A DNA stretch of 64,000 nt from Yersinia rochesterensis (GTDB lineage Bacteria; Pseudomonadota; Gammaproteobacteria; Enterobacterales; Enterobacteriaceae): assembly GCF_003600645.1 (NCBI RefSeq), contig NZ_CP032482.1:3410001-3474000 (forward strand). The letters are read 5' to 3'. The notes under the pieces were generated by a model. That model was not told the origin of the DNA. It ran no database searches and was given only the letters and a program-made list of their open reading frames with translations. Each line of letters starts with the position of its first letter. The stretch's first letter is position 1. A program made the position numbers and the translations under genes. This document shows positions 42,803 to 52,534 of the stretch, piece by piece.

Positions 42803-44536
42803 TTAATAAGGCCATAAGTGCTGAACCAGTAATTGCACACTGCGATTGCCGCGATACTCATTAATATCGAGTTTATAAGCCAGCTTAACTTCACGCACAC
42901 TGCTGTCAGGCCATAAAGTGGTATCAATATTAAAGGCGATAGCATCCAGCAAAGGCCCACCATTCAAGGGTTCAATCATAAGCTTCAGATGACGTTCGCC
43001 CACCAGCCGTTGTTGCAAGATGCAGAATTTCCCGTCAAATGTGGGTTCCGGGAAGGATTGCCCCCATGGGCCACCATCACGCAGCAACTCTGCGGTTTCC
43101 AGCGACAATTCGTTGCCTTTCAGTTCGCCGTCTGACCAGATAACGCCCTCTAACTGTGAGGCATCCATCCATTCACCGACTAAATCTGCAAAGCGCTGAC
43201 GAAATTCATCGAACTTATCCTGCTCCAACGATAATCCCGCCGCCATGGCATGGCCGCCAAATTTCAACATCAATCCTGGGTTCAAGGTGTCCAGTCGTTC
43301 CAGAGCATCCCGCATATGTAGGCCAGCCACACTGCGCCCCGAACCTTTAAGTAAACCGTCACCTGCTGGAGCAAAAGCAATCACTGGCCGGTGGAAACGC
43401 TCCTTAATACGTGAAGCTAGAATCCCGACAACCCCTTGATGCCACTCTGGATGGTACATCGCGATACCGTAAGGTAATTCTGTGCTGGTGCGCTCTAATT
43501 GGTCACACAGTTGCAAAGCTTCAACTTGCATACCTTGCTCTATCTCGCGGCGCGTTTGGTTTAGCGCATCAAGATCAATTGCCAGTGCTCTGGCCTGAGC
43601 AATATCATCACTAAGTAACAGCGCCACTCCGATGGACATATCATCCAAACGCCCGGCAGCATTGAGCCGTGGGCCAAGGGAGAAGCCCAGATCGTTTGCC
43701 GCCAATTGGCGAGCATCACGGTTGGCAACCTCCAATAATGCACGAATCCCTGGGCGGCATTTTCCAGCGCGAATACGGCTTAGCCCTTGATGTACCAAAA
43801 TTCGGTTATTGGCATCCAATGGCACCACATCAGCCACAGTCCCCAATGCCACCAAATCCAGCAACTCAGCTAAATTAGGTACCGCTAAAGCCCGTTGCTC
43901 AAACCAACCACTGTCTCTGAGACGAGCACGTAACGCCAGCATCAGATAAAAAGTCACACCCACCCCGGCCAGTGATTTGGAGAGAAAATCACATCCGGTC
44001 AAATTCGGGTTAATGATAGCTTCAGCTGCTGGCAAGGTTTCACCCGGCAGATGGTGGTCGGTCACCAACACTTGGATACCCATGGCATGAGCCAAGTCCA
44101 CTCCAGCATGGGAGGAAATACCGTTATCAACAGTAACAATCAGTTCTGCACCACGGGCAGCAACTTGCTCGACGACTTCAGGGCTAAGCCCGTAGCCATC
44201 TTCAAAACGATTGGGCACCAGATAATCAATATTGCTGCCGCCCATGCTACGCAACGCCAGCACTGCCAGCGCCGTGCTGGTCGCGCCATCAGCATCAAAA
44301 TCACCGACAATCACGATGCGCCGTCGATCCGCCAATGCTTGCTGCAATAGAGTAACACCGGCATCAATCCCGTCGAGTTGCTGCCATGCAAGTAAGCCTT
44401 TTACACCACGTTCAAGTTCCTCGGCACTTTTTACCCCACGGCTGACATAGAGACGGCGCAACAGCGGATGTAACTGTGTGGGCAAGTGGCTATCATCAGC
44501 CGCCTCACGACGGCGAAGCTGAGTTTTCAATGTCAC
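42803..44536 (-). CDS. recJ: Single-strand-specific 5'-3' exonuclease RecJ
   Basis: A 577-residue DHH-superfamily exonuclease for recombination and mismatch repair. Motif I is IVGDFDADGATSTALAVLAL, the DHH motif is VLVTDHHLPGETLPAAEAII, and later motifs are GPRLNAAGRLDDMSIGVALL and the glycine-rich end FGGHAMAAGLSLEQDKFDEF (DHHA1). The length equals E. coli RecJ. It lies 6 bp downstream of dsbC in an xerD-dsbC-recJ operon. Confidence 0.96.
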   Translation of the reverse strand: MTLKTQLRRREAADDSHLPTQLHPLLRRLYVSRGVKSAEELERGVKGLLAWQQLDGIDAGVTLLQQALADRRRIVIVGDFDADGATSTALAVLALRSMGGSNIDYLVPNRFEDGYGLSPEVVEQVAARGAELIVTVDNGISSHAGVDLAHAMGIQVLVTDHHLPGETLPAAEAIINPNLTGCDFLSKSLAGVGVTFYLMLALRARLRDSGWFEQRALAVPNLAELLDLVALGTVADVVPLDANNRILVHQGLSRIRAGKCRPGIRALLEVANRDARQLAANDLGFSLGPRLNAAGRLDDMSIGVALLLSDDIAQARALAIDLDALNQTRREIEQGMQVEALQLCDQLERTSTELPYGIAMYHPEWHQGVVGILASRIKERFHRPVIAFAPAGDGLLKGSGRSVAGLHMRDALERLDTLNPGLMLKFGGHAMAAGLSLEQDKFDEFRQRFADLVGEWMDASQLEGVIWSDGELKGNELSLETAELLRDGGPWGQSFPEPTFDGKFCILQQRLVGERHLKLMIEPLNGGPLLDAIAFNIDTTLWPDSSVREVKLAYKLDINEYRGNRSVQLLVQHLWPY

Positions 44537-44542
44537 GAGTGA

Positions 44543-45259
44543 TTAACCCGCCACTTTTGAGGAAGCCTGATGCTTATTCAGCATCTGTAGCATTTCTTTC
44601 GGCTCCAGATATCCCGGAACGATAGTGCCATTTTGTAGCACAATGGCCGGTGTACCCTGAATACCAAACTGAACACCGAGCTTATAGTGTTCGGAAATAT
44701 CAGTTTTACAGGTAGCTGGTGATATCGCGGTGCCTTTCATTGCATCATCAAAAGCTTTATTGCGATCAGCCATGCACCAGATAGAACGCATGTCTTTTTC
44801 TGCCTGAGAGCTTAAACCCTGACGCGGGAAGGCCAAATACCGTACGGTAATCCCCAGCGCGTTATAGTCACTCATCTGCTCGTGTAATTTATGACAATAG
44901 CCGCAGGTGATATCGGTAAATACCGTGACAACGTGTTTCTCTTGTGGCGCTTTATACACAATCATTTCGCTGCTCAATGCTTCCAATTTTTTCAGCAGCA
45001 TCTGGTTAGTCACATTCACCGGTTGGTTACCACTCACGTCATACAGTGGCCCTTGCAGCAGATGTTTGCCGTCGGCGGAAATATAAAGCACACCGCTGTC
45101 AGTCATCACTGAACTCAACCCTGGAATAGGCGATGGTTGGATGTCAGCTTTCTGGATATCCAATTTTTTCAGTGTTTGTTGAATAGCGGCATCATCAGCA
45201 TGAGCCAAACCAGTGAGGGCGGCGATAACAATCGGCAGCAGCAATAAACTTCTTTTCAT
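44543..45259 (-). CDS. dsbC: Periplasmic disulfide isomerase DsbC
   Basis: A 238-residue protein with a Sec signal peptide (MKRSLLLLPIVIAALTGLAH, cleavage near AHA). The N-terminal dimerisation domain is followed by a thioredoxin fold with active site CGYC in FTDITCGYCHKLHEQM, second disulfide Cys residues in SIWCMADR and ATCKTDI, and cis-proline GTPAIVLQNG. It reshuffles wrong disulfides and is kept reduced by DsbD. It lies between xerD and recJ as in E. coli. Confidence 0.96.
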   Translation of the reverse strand: MKRSLLLLPIVIAALTGLAHADDAAIQQTLKKLDIQKADIQPSPIPGLSSVMTDSGVLYISADGKHLLQGPLYDVSGNQPVNVTNQMLLKKLEALSSEMIVYKAPQEKHVVTVFTDITCGYCHKLHEQMSDYNALGITVRYLAFPRQGLSSQAEKDMRSIWCMADRNKAFDDAMKGTAISPATCKTDISEHYKLGVQFGIQGTPAIVLQNGTIVPGYLEPKEMLQMLNKHQASSKVAG

Positions 45260-45308
45260 TTATAAATCCTATCCTTATTCCACACGCTGTGGTTTTCATA
45301 AAAAACAA

Positions 45309-46208
45309 CTATGCGCGCGGATGATGCTGTTGATGTAGCAACTTCAAACGCTCAGTCGCTACATGGGTATAAATCTGGGTCGTCGACAGATCACTGTGGC
45401 CCAGTAACATTTGTACCACACGCAAGTCCGCACCGTGATTCAACAGGTGCGTGGCAAAAGCATGCCGCAATACGTGGGGCGAAAGCCGTTCACTATCAAT
45501 ACCGGCAAGGATCGCATAGTGTTTGATTCGATGCCAGAAAGTCTGCCTCGTCATTTGCTGGCTGCGGTTACTGGGGAATAGCACATCCAACGATTGACCA
45601 TTGATAAGCCACGGGCGGCCGTGCTCCATGTAATTCTCAATCCAGTACACTGCTTCTTCGCCCAAAGGCACCAGCCGCTCTTTATTCCCTTTACCAATAA
45701 CTCGCACCACCCCTTGGCGCAAACTCACATCGCTGATGGTCAGTCCAACAAGTTCCGACACCCGCAAACCGGTGGCATAGAGCACCTCCAGCATAGCCTT
45801 ATCACGCAACTCTAGCGGAATATCGACATTGGGAGAGTTGAGCAACGCGTCAACCTGCGCCTCACTCAAATCTTTAGGTAAGCGCTGCGGTAATTTGGGT
45901 GATGACAGCAATGCGGTCGGGTCATCTTCGCGCAATTTTTCGCGGTATAAATATTGGAATAGCCGGCGCATCGCACTGAGCAAGCGGGCTGAGCTGGTGG
46001 CTTTATAACCGCCCTCAATACGCTCGGCAAGGAATGACTGCAAGTCCTGCGAACCGGCGCGCAATAAATCACTACCGTGATGCTCTAACCATCCGCTCAA
46101 TGCATGTAAATCCAAACGGTATGAGGCCAATGTATTCTCCGCCAAATTCCGCTCCAGCCACAAGGCATCAAGAAACTGTTCAATCAGCGGGTTATTTTGC
46201 TGTTGCAT
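45309..46208 (-). CDS. xerD: Site-specific tyrosine recombinase XerD
   Basis: A 299-residue recombinase that acts with XerC and FtsK at dif to resolve chromosome dimers. The N-terminal SAM-like domain includes LAENTLASYRLDLHALSGWL. The catalytic domain has Arg in YATGLRVSELVGL, His-x-x-Arg in SPHVLRHAFATHLLNHGADL, His in LGHSDLSTTQIYTH, and the nucleophile Tyr in IYTHV. Length is as in E. coli. It is first in the operon with dsbC and recJ. Confidence 0.96.
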   Translation of the reverse strand: MQQQNNPLIEQFLDALWLERNLAENTLASYRLDLHALSGWLEHHGSDLLRAGSQDLQSFLAERIEGGYKATSSARLLSAMRRLFQYLYREKLREDDPTALLSSPKLPQRLPKDLSEAQVDALLNSPNVDIPLELRDKAMLEVLYATGLRVSELVGLTISDVSLRQGVVRVIGKGNKERLVPLGEEAVYWIENYMEHGRPWLINGQSLDVLFPSNRSQQMTRQTFWHRIKHYAILAGIDSERLSPHVLRHAFATHLLNHGADLRVVQMLLGHSDLSTTQIYTHVATERLKLLHQQHHPRA

Positions 46209-46313
46209 GACTGTTCCTCTCTTTGATGGGATGGGCTGCCATTATGCCTGATGACGGGACAAATCTGATACACTCGATACTATTCCTTATTAGTAATGCT
46301 ATGGCTATACATC

Positions 46314-46832
46314 ATGAAGATTGGTCTCTTTTACGGCTCCAGCACCTGCTATACCGAAATGGTGGCAGAAAAAATCCGCGACATCCTCGGCGAAGATTTG
46401 GTTGATTTACATAACCTAAAAGATGTCAGCCCGCGCCTGATGGAAGAATACTCCATTCTCATTCTGGGTATTCCTACTTGGGATTTCGGCGAATTACAGG
46501 AAGATTGGGAAGCCGTCTGGCCACAATTAACCCAACTGAATCTGAAGGGAAAGATTGTCGCCATGTATGGCATGGGCGATCAATTCGGTTATAGCGAATG
46601 GTTCCTCGATGCTCTTGGGATGCTGCACGACCATATTGCCCCGCTGGGGGTGAAATTTATTGGTTTTTGGCCAACAGAAGGCTTTGAGTTTACCAGCCCG
46701 AAACCGCTCAGTACTGACGGCAAACACTTTGTCGGCCTGGCGCTAGATGAGGTCAATCAATACGATTTAAGTGAAGAGCGCATCGAACATTGGTGTGAGC
46801 AAATCCTGCTCGAAATGGACGCCTTGCTTTGA
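46314..46832 (+). CDS. fldB: Flavodoxin 2 (FldB)
   Basis: A 172-residue FMN-binding electron carrier. The phosphate-binding loop is [22 protein letters not shown]-stacking loops are [15 protein letters not shown] and [23 protein letters not shown] 46314 (MKIGLFYG) is the family start rather than ATG 46296. It is divergent from xerD and convergent with creD, as fldB follows xerD in E. coli. Confidence 0.95.
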   Translation: MKIGLFYGSSTCYTEMVAEKIRDILGEDLVDLHNLKDVSPRLMEEYSILILGIPTWDFGELQEDWEAVWPQLTQLNLKGKIVAMYGMGDQFGYSEWFLDALGMLHDHIAPLGVKFIGFWPTEGFEFTSPKPLSTDGKHFVGLALDEVNQYDLSEERIEHWCEQILLEMDALL

Positions 46833-46856
46833 TGGTAGTGGCACGGATGTGACAAA

Positions 46857-46875
46857 CGGGCACTTATTGTGCCCG
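46857..46875. terminator. Hairpin between convergent fldB and creD
   Basis: CGGGCAC / GTGCCCG (46857-46863, 46869-46875) with a 5-base loop, 25 bp after the fldB stop and 31 bp after the creD stop. Only short T stretches follow on either side. It probably serves both genes. Confidence 0.55.
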
Positions 46876-46905
46876 CTTGCTATCCCTGCGCTGACTTCTG
46901 CTATG

Positions 46906-48327
46906 TTACTTCCATAATCGGAAGGAATCTTGAGAGCCGCCTCCAGCCGTAGTAGCGCAGCTCGATATCGCTTCGGTGTTCAGTTCGCTGCCTGTTGATG
47001 CAGAATCTTTCTGCCCAGCAAAACGTTGCGGGGAAGCCACTTGGTACCAATCCAGCCGCCGTGTCAGTAACATTACTGCGGCCAGAATAATAAACAGTAA
47101 ACCCGCGCCTAATAACAGGGCATTGTCTTCTGATTGCAGCAAACCAAACAATACGCCGTACAGCAACAATAACCCTCCAGCAAATAATGCGCCGCGTAGC
47201 CACCCACCTAATACGGCACTTAAATATATAGCAATCAATAAGCTACAACTCATACTGGCGATAATATAAGCCCACGTAAAACCAAAGTGTTCCGAGAACG
47301 CCAGCAACATTAAGTAGAACAAAACCAATGCCGCACCCACCAGCAGATATTGGATCGGGTGGACTCGCAGTGACGTCAGGCTCTCGAACAGGAAGAAGCT
47401 AAAGAATGTTAAGCCAATAAACAGAATGGCATATTTAATGGCCCGCGCGGTGAGTTGATAGTGATCGACCGGCTCAATCAAGCTGGTGGTAAAAGCCGGT
47501 AATTCGTCAAAATCAAAGCGCACATTGTCACCGGCAAAATTGATATTCATGTTGTTAGCCAGCCAGTTACTGCTCCAATGCGCGCGGAAACCTTTTTCAT
47601 CCACCTTGCGTTGTAAGGGCAAAAACTCACCGACAAAATTAGGATGCGGCCAATTGCTTTGTAAAGTCAGTTCGCTGCTGCGCCCGACAGGCACCACCGC
47701 CAGACTATTCGTGCCCGCGAGAGTGAGTGTAAAGTTAATATCAAATTTACTCTGGCGAACCTGCTCGATAGTCAGCGGCGCATGTACCCCCTGCGCTTTG
47801 CGCCCCAAGAAAGACCCCGGTTCGAAATTAATTTTTGTATCGCCCAGACTTAACGGCGAAATCTGCTGAATACCCCGCGAATCACTCAGCGCCAACACCA
47901 GTGACGGTGTGCCGATGGTGATATCTTCACGGTCTAAATCATCTAGCGAGGATGATTCAAATTGCCCATGGAAATTGAGCTTCCCCTGATAGACCTGAGC
48001 TTGGTAAATACCCAATTGGCGGACTTCTACATCCGGTGCGCCGGTGACTGTCATCACCTCTGGCAATAAGTAGCGATGACGGCTCACCCGCTGCCCCTGC
48101 TTCTTGCCGTCAACTTCAGTTTCAATCCATTCGCTGTAAGGCACCACAATCAGCGGGCCAAGGATCTTTTGTGCGCGGCTGGTGCTGTCACTGACTTTTT
48201 CGACCACACTTTGGCGATAGCCACTGCGCTCATTAATAACATTCAAAAGCATTTCTTTCGGAATCATCATCAAAAGAATGAGTCCCAATAACGCGGCTAT
48301 TTTCCAAAACAGTACAGATTTGAACAT
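46906..48327 (-). CDS. creD: Inner-membrane protein CreD
   Basis: A 473-residue CreD protein. One N-terminal transmembrane helix (LFWKIAALLGLILLMMIPKE) is followed by RSGYRQSVVEKVSDSTSRAQ and a large periplasmic domain. At least five helices come after about residue 310 (YAILFIGLTFFSFFLFESLT). E. coli CreD is induced by the CreBC two-component system and alters sensitivity to envelope agents. A perfect cre-tag lies 68 bp upstream of its start, so it is the likely direct target of CreB encoded alongside. The last ~45 residues are a polar tail. Confidence 0.93.
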   Translation of the reverse strand: MFKSVLFWKIAALLGLILLMMIPKEMLLNVINERSGYRQSVVEKVSDSTSRAQKILGPLIVVPYSEWIETEVDGKKQGQRVSRHRYLLPEVMTVTGAPDVEVRQLGIYQAQVYQGKLNFHGQFESSSLDDLDREDITIGTPSLVLALSDSRGIQQISPLSLGDTKINFEPGSFLGRKAQGVHAPLTIEQVRQSKFDINFTLTLAGTNSLAVVPVGRSSELTLQSNWPHPNFVGEFLPLQRKVDEKGFRAHWSSNWLANNMNINFAGDNVRFDFDELPAFTTSLIEPVDHYQLTARAIKYAILFIGLTFFSFFLFESLTSLRVHPIQYLLVGAALVLFYLMLLAFSEHFGFTWAYIIASMSCSLLIAIYLSAVLGGWLRGALFAGGLLLLYGVLFGLLQSEDNALLLGAGLLFIILAAVMLLTRRLDWYQVASPQRFAGQKDSASTGSELNTEAISSCATTAGGGSQDSFRLWK

Positions 48328-48394
48328 GACTTGCGCTCCTTTTAAGGTCAGGAGAGCAGCTTAAGTGAGTGAAGTGAAAGGAAAATGAGGCTAT

Positions 48395-48410
48395 GTGAAG
48401 TGAAAGTGAA
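48395..48410 (-). promoter_or_regulatory. cre-tag, CreB binding site upstream of creD
   Basis: Minus strand TTCAC-TTTCAC-TTCAC, an exact match to the CreB direct-repeat site TTCAC-N6-TTCAC. It lies between creC and creD, so creD has its own CreB-activated promoter. Confidence 0.85.
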
Positions 48411-48419
48411 GTTAGCGGT

Positions 48420-49847
48420 TTAAGTGATATCTAGCGGCAGGGTCAAACGAGCACAAACCCCGTGCGGCTGGCGGTTTTCAAGGGAGATATTGCCCTGGTG
48501 AATGGCTGCCACTTCACGCACAAAATTCAGCCCCAGTCCGGTACTTTTTGGGCTATTGGCCCGCGGTAATGAATAAAAACGGTCAAAAATCTTCTCCTGC
48601 GCATAATCTGGGATACCGCTGCCGGTATCTTCAATTGTCATCAGATATTTATCATTTTGCCGGTCACCACTGACTGTCACCTCGCCCCCCGCTGGAGTAA
48701 AATCCAGTGCATTATCAATAAGATTAGTCAGCGCCTGACTGAGTAACAAGCTATCGCCGGTTAACATTGCACTATCGGCACGGATGAGCCGCAAGGCAAT
48801 TCCCCGGCTGGCTGCCTGAGCTTCTTTGGCGCTAATGGCTTGTTTGATAATATGGCTTATTTCTACTGGGGAGAGTTGCAAATCAACCCGACTTTCCAGC
48901 CGAGCCTGTACCAGCATTTTGTCCACTAATTGCTGAATACGCGCACTTTGTTGTTCAATATTGAGTAAAAAACGCTGAGCCGTGGCCGGCGGTGGGGATT
49001 CCCGTAATAATTCAGCCGCGCCAGTAATCGCCGCCAACGGGCTTTTCAACTCATGAGTCAGCGTATGGACATATTGCTCAATATAGGCTTTGCCATCCAA
49101 TTTGAGCCGCATACTTTCCAATGCTCGCGCCAAATCATTCAGTTCACTGCTGCCCATCGCGGGTAGTGCAACGCGCTGCCCCTCAGAAACCCGTTCGGCA
49201 TAATCCACCAACTTGCCAATCGCCCGGTTAATCCACCAGACAAATCCCAAACCAATCAGCAACGCAATCCCCAGCAACACCCCGCCCGCCAGCAAGATTT
49301 TGCGCTCACTGCGCTTGATAACCGGGGCCATAGAGATATTGGGTTTGCCTACACTGAGCACGCCAATAATTTTATTATCAACAATAACTGGTGCTGCCAC
49401 ATACATCACCGAACTTTGTTCGTCTGTGGGGTCGCTGCGGGTGCTGCGTGCGCCATAGTCGCCACGCAGAGTCAACCAAACATCATTCCAGCGTGAATAG
49501 TCTTGCCCGACAGCTTTACCGGATGAATCAAAAATCACCCGCCCATCAGCATCGGTTAAATAAACCCGATATTCGTTGCGATCCTTGCGGATACCTTCAA
49601 TATTCGCGCCGATTGGACGCAGATTTAATGAAGCAAAAGCTTGCGCCAACTGACCACCGGCGACTTTATCTTGCAACATATCTTGGCGGGCGAATTGTGC
49701 CAGCAAAGTGGCAGTATCAACCAATGTCCCTTCGGTGGCGCGCCGCACGCCAGGTTTTACTTCCTGCACGAAAATACGAATGACAAAGTAACCGGCAATG
49801 GCGACTATCAGAAAATAGCCCAGCAACAAACGCACACCTATTTTCAT
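48420..49847 (-). CDS. creC: Sensor histidine kinase CreC
   Basis: A 475-residue membrane sensor. Transmembrane helices lie near 5-27 and 185-205 (ILLAGGVLLGIALLIGLGFV) around a periplasmic sensor domain. HAMP-like region, then H-box HTLTHELKSPLAAITGAAEL (phospho-His), N-box LTNLIDNALDFTPAGGEVTV, G-boxes IEDTGSGIPDYAQEKIF and STGLGLNFVREVAAIH. It phosphorylates CreB in response to growth conditions or cell-wall stress (penicillin-binding-protein inhibition in other bacteria). It is placed 10 bp after creB. Confidence 0.93.
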   Translation of the reverse strand: MKIGVRLLLGYFLIVAIAGYFVIRIFVQEVKPGVRRATEGTLVDTATLLAQFARQDMLQDKVAGGQLAQAFASLNLRPIGANIEGIRKDRNEYRVYLTDADGRVIFDSSGKAVGQDYSRWNDVWLTLRGDYGARSTRSDPTDEQSSVMYVAAPVIVDNKIIGVLSVGKPNISMAPVIKRSERKILLAGGVLLGIALLIGLGFVWWINRAIGKLVDYAERVSEGQRVALPAMGSSELNDLARALESMRLKLDGKAYIEQYVHTLTHELKSPLAAITGAAELLRESPPPATAQRFLLNIEQQSARIQQLVDKMLVQARLESRVDLQLSPVEISHIIKQAISAKEAQAASRGIALRLIRADSAMLTGDSLLLSQALTNLIDNALDFTPAGGEVTVSGDRQNDKYLMTIEDTGSGIPDYAQEKIFDRFYSLPRANSPKSTGLGLNFVREVAAIHQGNISLENRQPHGVCARLTLPLDIT

Positions 49848-49857
49848 GGGTGATGGC

Positions 49858-50556
49858 TCATATTCGATACATCAAGCTGTAACCCAGCCCACGGTGGGTG
49901 CGGATCGGTGATTCTTCATCACAGGTCATACGCAGCTTTGAGCGCAGGGTTTTAATGTGAGTATCAACGGTGCGGTCTTGGCTCTCTTCCGCCTGCGCCC
50001 AGACAATATCCATCAATTGCTGGCGTGAAAATACGCGCTCAGGGGCCAGTAATAATGTTTTCAGCAACAGATATTCATAGCGGGTGAGCCATAAAACCTG
50101 CTGATGATAAGTAACTCGCCCCCCTGCTTCGTCCAGAGTGAAAGGGCCGAATTGATGCAGTGTGGCAGAGACAGTTCGTGTTTGTGATTTTTGCAGCCGC
50201 CGCAACACGGTGCGAACTCTGGCGCTCACCTCACGCGGTGAAAAAGGTTTGGCAATATAGTCATCAGCGCCGATTTCCAGACCGACAATCCGATCTAATT
50301 CTTCGCTACGAGCGGTTAAAAACACCACAGGTAGCTCCGGCACCAGAGCCAATATGCGGCGGCACAGATCAAAACCATTGATATCAGGTAAGCCCACGTC
50401 AACTATCGCCAACGCAGGCGGGCCATCAGCAAGGGCGTCAAGAGCGGGTTGCCCCCGGTCAAACCACCGGAGGGTAAAACCTTCGCTTTCCAAGGTATAA
50501 ATTAAGGTGTCGGCGATACTCGGCTCATCTTCCACCAGCCAGATTAAGGGCTTCAC
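49858..50556 (-). CDS. creB: Response regulator CreB
   Basis: A 232-residue OmpR-family regulator. The receiver domain has acidic pocket LVEDEPSIADTLIYTLESEG, phospho-acceptor Asp in ALAIVDVGLPDINGFDL, and Thr and Lys in VVFLTARSEEL and ADDYIAKPFSPRE. The C-terminal winged helix has LTRYEYLLLKTLLLAPERVF and DRTVDTHIKTLRSKLR. Start is GTG overlapping the cptA stop (TAGTG), so it is coupled to cptA. It binds cre-tags such as that in front of creD. Confidence 0.95.
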   Translation of the reverse strand: MKPLIWLVEDEPSIADTLIYTLESEGFTLRWFDRGQPALDALADGPPALAIVDVGLPDINGFDLCRRILALVPELPVVFLTARSEELDRIVGLEIGADDYIAKPFSPREVSARVRTVLRRLQKSQTRTVSATLHQFGPFTLDEAGGRVTYHQQVLWLTRYEYLLLKTLLLAPERVFSRQQLMDIVWAQAEESQDRTVDTHIKTLRSKLRMTCDEESPIRTHRGLGYSLMYRI

Positions 50557-50981
50557 TAATTAATGCCCTCATCCGAGCCAAACGAATGACGCAACAGCAG
50601 ACATAATTGCCGCCATTCCTCTTCTGGCATACTGTCAGCAGCCAACCATAAACGCTTACGGGTTGAGCGGTTGCTTGTCTGTTGTAAACTCAATAACACG
50701 CCATAGCGAGTGATCCAAGGCTGTTTAACGACCACCCATTCATGCCTTTTCCAGAGCACCACATTACCGGGTTTCAGCCTGATCTCGCCCTGACAAGACT
50801 TAATGTTTTTCTGGCTGCGGATACACTCAAACACCACCAGCGTCAGTAATACTAACCACAGTGCGGTATAGCCCTGAGGCCAAGGCGCAACCAATGTAAG
50901 TATCACCAAAACGCCATGCGCTAATAAGGAGAAGAGTTGAGTGTGCCAGGATACCCGCAGGTCACATCGCCACTGGGCCAC
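50556..50981 (-). CDS. cptA: CptA/YgfX inner-membrane protein
   Basis: A 141-residue protein with two adjacent transmembrane helices (about 14-52, [20 protein letters not shown] and [16 protein letters not shown]) and a cytoplasmic beta-rich domain. It has been described as the toxin of the CptAB pair acting on FtsZ/MreB, and also linked to SdhE. It overlaps sdhE by 20 bp upstream and creB by 1 bp downstream. Confidence 0.85.
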   Translation of the reverse strand: MAQWRCDLRVSWHTQLFSLLAHGVLVILTLVAPWPQGYTALWLVLLTLVVFECIRSQKNIKSCQGEIRLKPGNVVLWKRHEWVVVKQPWITRYGVLLSLQQTSNRSTRKRLWLAADSMPEEEWRQLCLLLRHSFGSDEGIN

Positions 50982-51228
50982 GGGCTTTATTTCGTATTTG
51001 AATCAGTTTGACCATTTGGCGCAGCTCGCTATCCTGCGGCTCCCCGTGATTCATCAGCCAGTTAAATAAGTCTGGATCATCACATTCAAGTAAACGAATA
51101 AAAACCTGCTTTTCGTTGTCACTCAAGCCATCATATTCATGTTCGAAAAATGGCATGATAGAGATATCCAGTTCACGCATACCCCGACGGCATGCCCAGT
51201 GAATGCGGGCTTTATTATCGATTTCCAT
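50962..51228 (-). CDS. sdhE: FAD assembly factor SdhE (YgfY/CptB)
   Basis: An 88-residue small helical protein with the RGxxE motif in [20 protein letters not shown], which is needed for covalent flavinylation of succinate dehydrogenase and fumarate reductase. The tail [20 protein letters not shown] is typical. It is divergent from ygfZ, another Fe-S/flavin-related gene, as in E. coli, and heads the sdhE-cptA-creB-creC set. Confidence 0.94.
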   Translation of the reverse strand: MEIDNKARIHWACRRGMRELDISIMPFFEHEYDGLSDNEKQVFIRLLECDDPDLFNWLMNHGEPQDSELRQMVKLIQIRNKARGPVAM

Positions 51229-51493
51229 GTCCTGATTGACTCCTCAATGAAGGATGCTGATAGGAAAATGGCGGTTTTTTGCTGTTTTTTTAATCATATT
51301 CAGCACTCCGCCATAAAATCTGTGGTTATTGTACCTCAGATATCGTCGAATTTAGATATTGAATAATAATCCTCAATCCGTGGAATTACTGCTTGCAAAG
51401 CAACCCGGCTATTTTACCATTGGGGTATCGGTTCACTGTATTTTGCGGGCAGAGGTTATTTATCCGCAGGTACTCTTTCTTTTCAGGTAAACC

Positions 51494-52486
51494 ATGGCTT
51501 ATAACACTCCATTTACTGCACGACCACCGGTCGCCTCTTCCGAACTGCCACTAACATTGATTTCACTTGATGACTGGGCGCTGGTGACATTAACTGGTGC
51601 GGACCGCGTAAAGTATCTGCAAGGGCAAGTCACGGCGGATATTGATGCTTTGCCCACTGACCAACATGTTCTGTGCGCCCATTGTGATGCTAAAGGGAAA
51701 ATGTGGAGCAACCTGCGGTTATTTTATCGTGGTGAAGGGCTGGCCTTTATCGAACGTCGCAGTGTGCTTGATAACCAGTTAAGAGAATTGAAGAAATATG
51801 CGGTGTTCTCCAAAGTGGTGATTGCCGCGCAACCTGATGCCGCTTTATTAGGAGTGGCGGGCGCACAGGCAAAAACCGCGCTGGCGAGTATTTTCGCCGA
51901 ATTGCCTGATGCTGAACACCCAGTGGTACAGCAAGGTAATAGCACGCTGTTGCATTTTTCACTGCCCGCCGAGCGTTTCTTGCTGGTGACGGATGCCGAG
52001 CAAGCGCAGCAGTTAGTCGAAAAGCTGTCTGACCAAGCACAGCTTAATGACAGTAAACAATGGCTGGCATTGGATATAGAAGCGGGCTTTCCTATCATTG
52101 ATACCGATAACAGTGCGCAATTTATTCCGCAAGCAACAAACATTCAGGCGTTGAATGGCATTAGCTTCAGTAAAGGCTGTTATACCGGGCAGGAAATGGT
52201 CGCCAGAGCAAAATACCGGGGTGCCAACAAACGCGCACTTTACTGGTTAGCGGGCAGCGCCAGTCGCGTGCCAACAGCCGGTGAAGATTTAGAATGGCAA
52301 TTAGGTGATAACTGGCGGCGTACCGGTAGCGTATTGGCCGCCATAGCGCTCAATGATGGCACGGTGTGGGTTCAAGCGGTGCTGAATAATGATTTGGCCG
52401 CCGACAGTGTGCTGCGTGTACGTGATGATGTAGAAAGCGTGCTTAGTATTCAGCAGTTACCCTATTCATTGGCTGAAGATAAATAA
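51494..52486 (+). CDS. ygfZ: Folate-binding tRNA-modifying/Fe-S protein YgfZ
   Basis: A 330-residue GcvT-like protein that binds tetrahydrofolate and supports some Fe-S enzymes such as MiaB. Signature [17 protein letters not shown] with the key Cys lies at about 228. The N-terminal half shows [20 protein letters not shown]. It is divergent from sdhE across 265 bp and is at the same locus as in E. coli. Confidence 0.95.
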   Translation: MAYNTPFTARPPVASSELPLTLISLDDWALVTLTGADRVKYLQGQVTADIDALPTDQHVLCAHCDAKGKMWSNLRLFYRGEGLAFIERRSVLDNQLRELKKYAVFSKVVIAAQPDAALLGVAGAQAKTALASIFAELPDAEHPVVQQGNSTLLHFSLPAERFLLVTDAEQAQQLVEKLSDQAQLNDSKQWLALDIEAGFPIIDTDNSAQFIPQATNIQALNGISFSKGCYTGQEMVARAKYRGANKRALYWLAGSASRVPTAGEDLEWQLGDNWRRTGSVLAAIALNDGTVWVQAVLNNDLAADSVLRVRDDVESVLSIQQLPYSLAEDK

Positions 52487-52497
52487 TATTTAATACT

Positions 52498-52522
52498 GGG
52501 AGGCTGGCTTCTCCAGCCTCCT
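52498..52522. terminator. Hairpin between convergent ygfZ and trhA
   Basis: GGAGGCTGG / CCAGCCTCC with loop CTTCT, 12 bp after ygfZ and 12 bp after the stop of the converging gene. TAAAAAT follows on the plus side; it lacks a strong T run. It likely ends both genes. Confidence 0.55.
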
Positions 52523-52534
52523 AAAAATCAACGA

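Noticed and set aside
48365..48378. Second GTGA-rich stretch near the cre-tag
   Set aside because: The two GTGAA copies abut without the N6 spacer, so it does not meet the CreB site rule.
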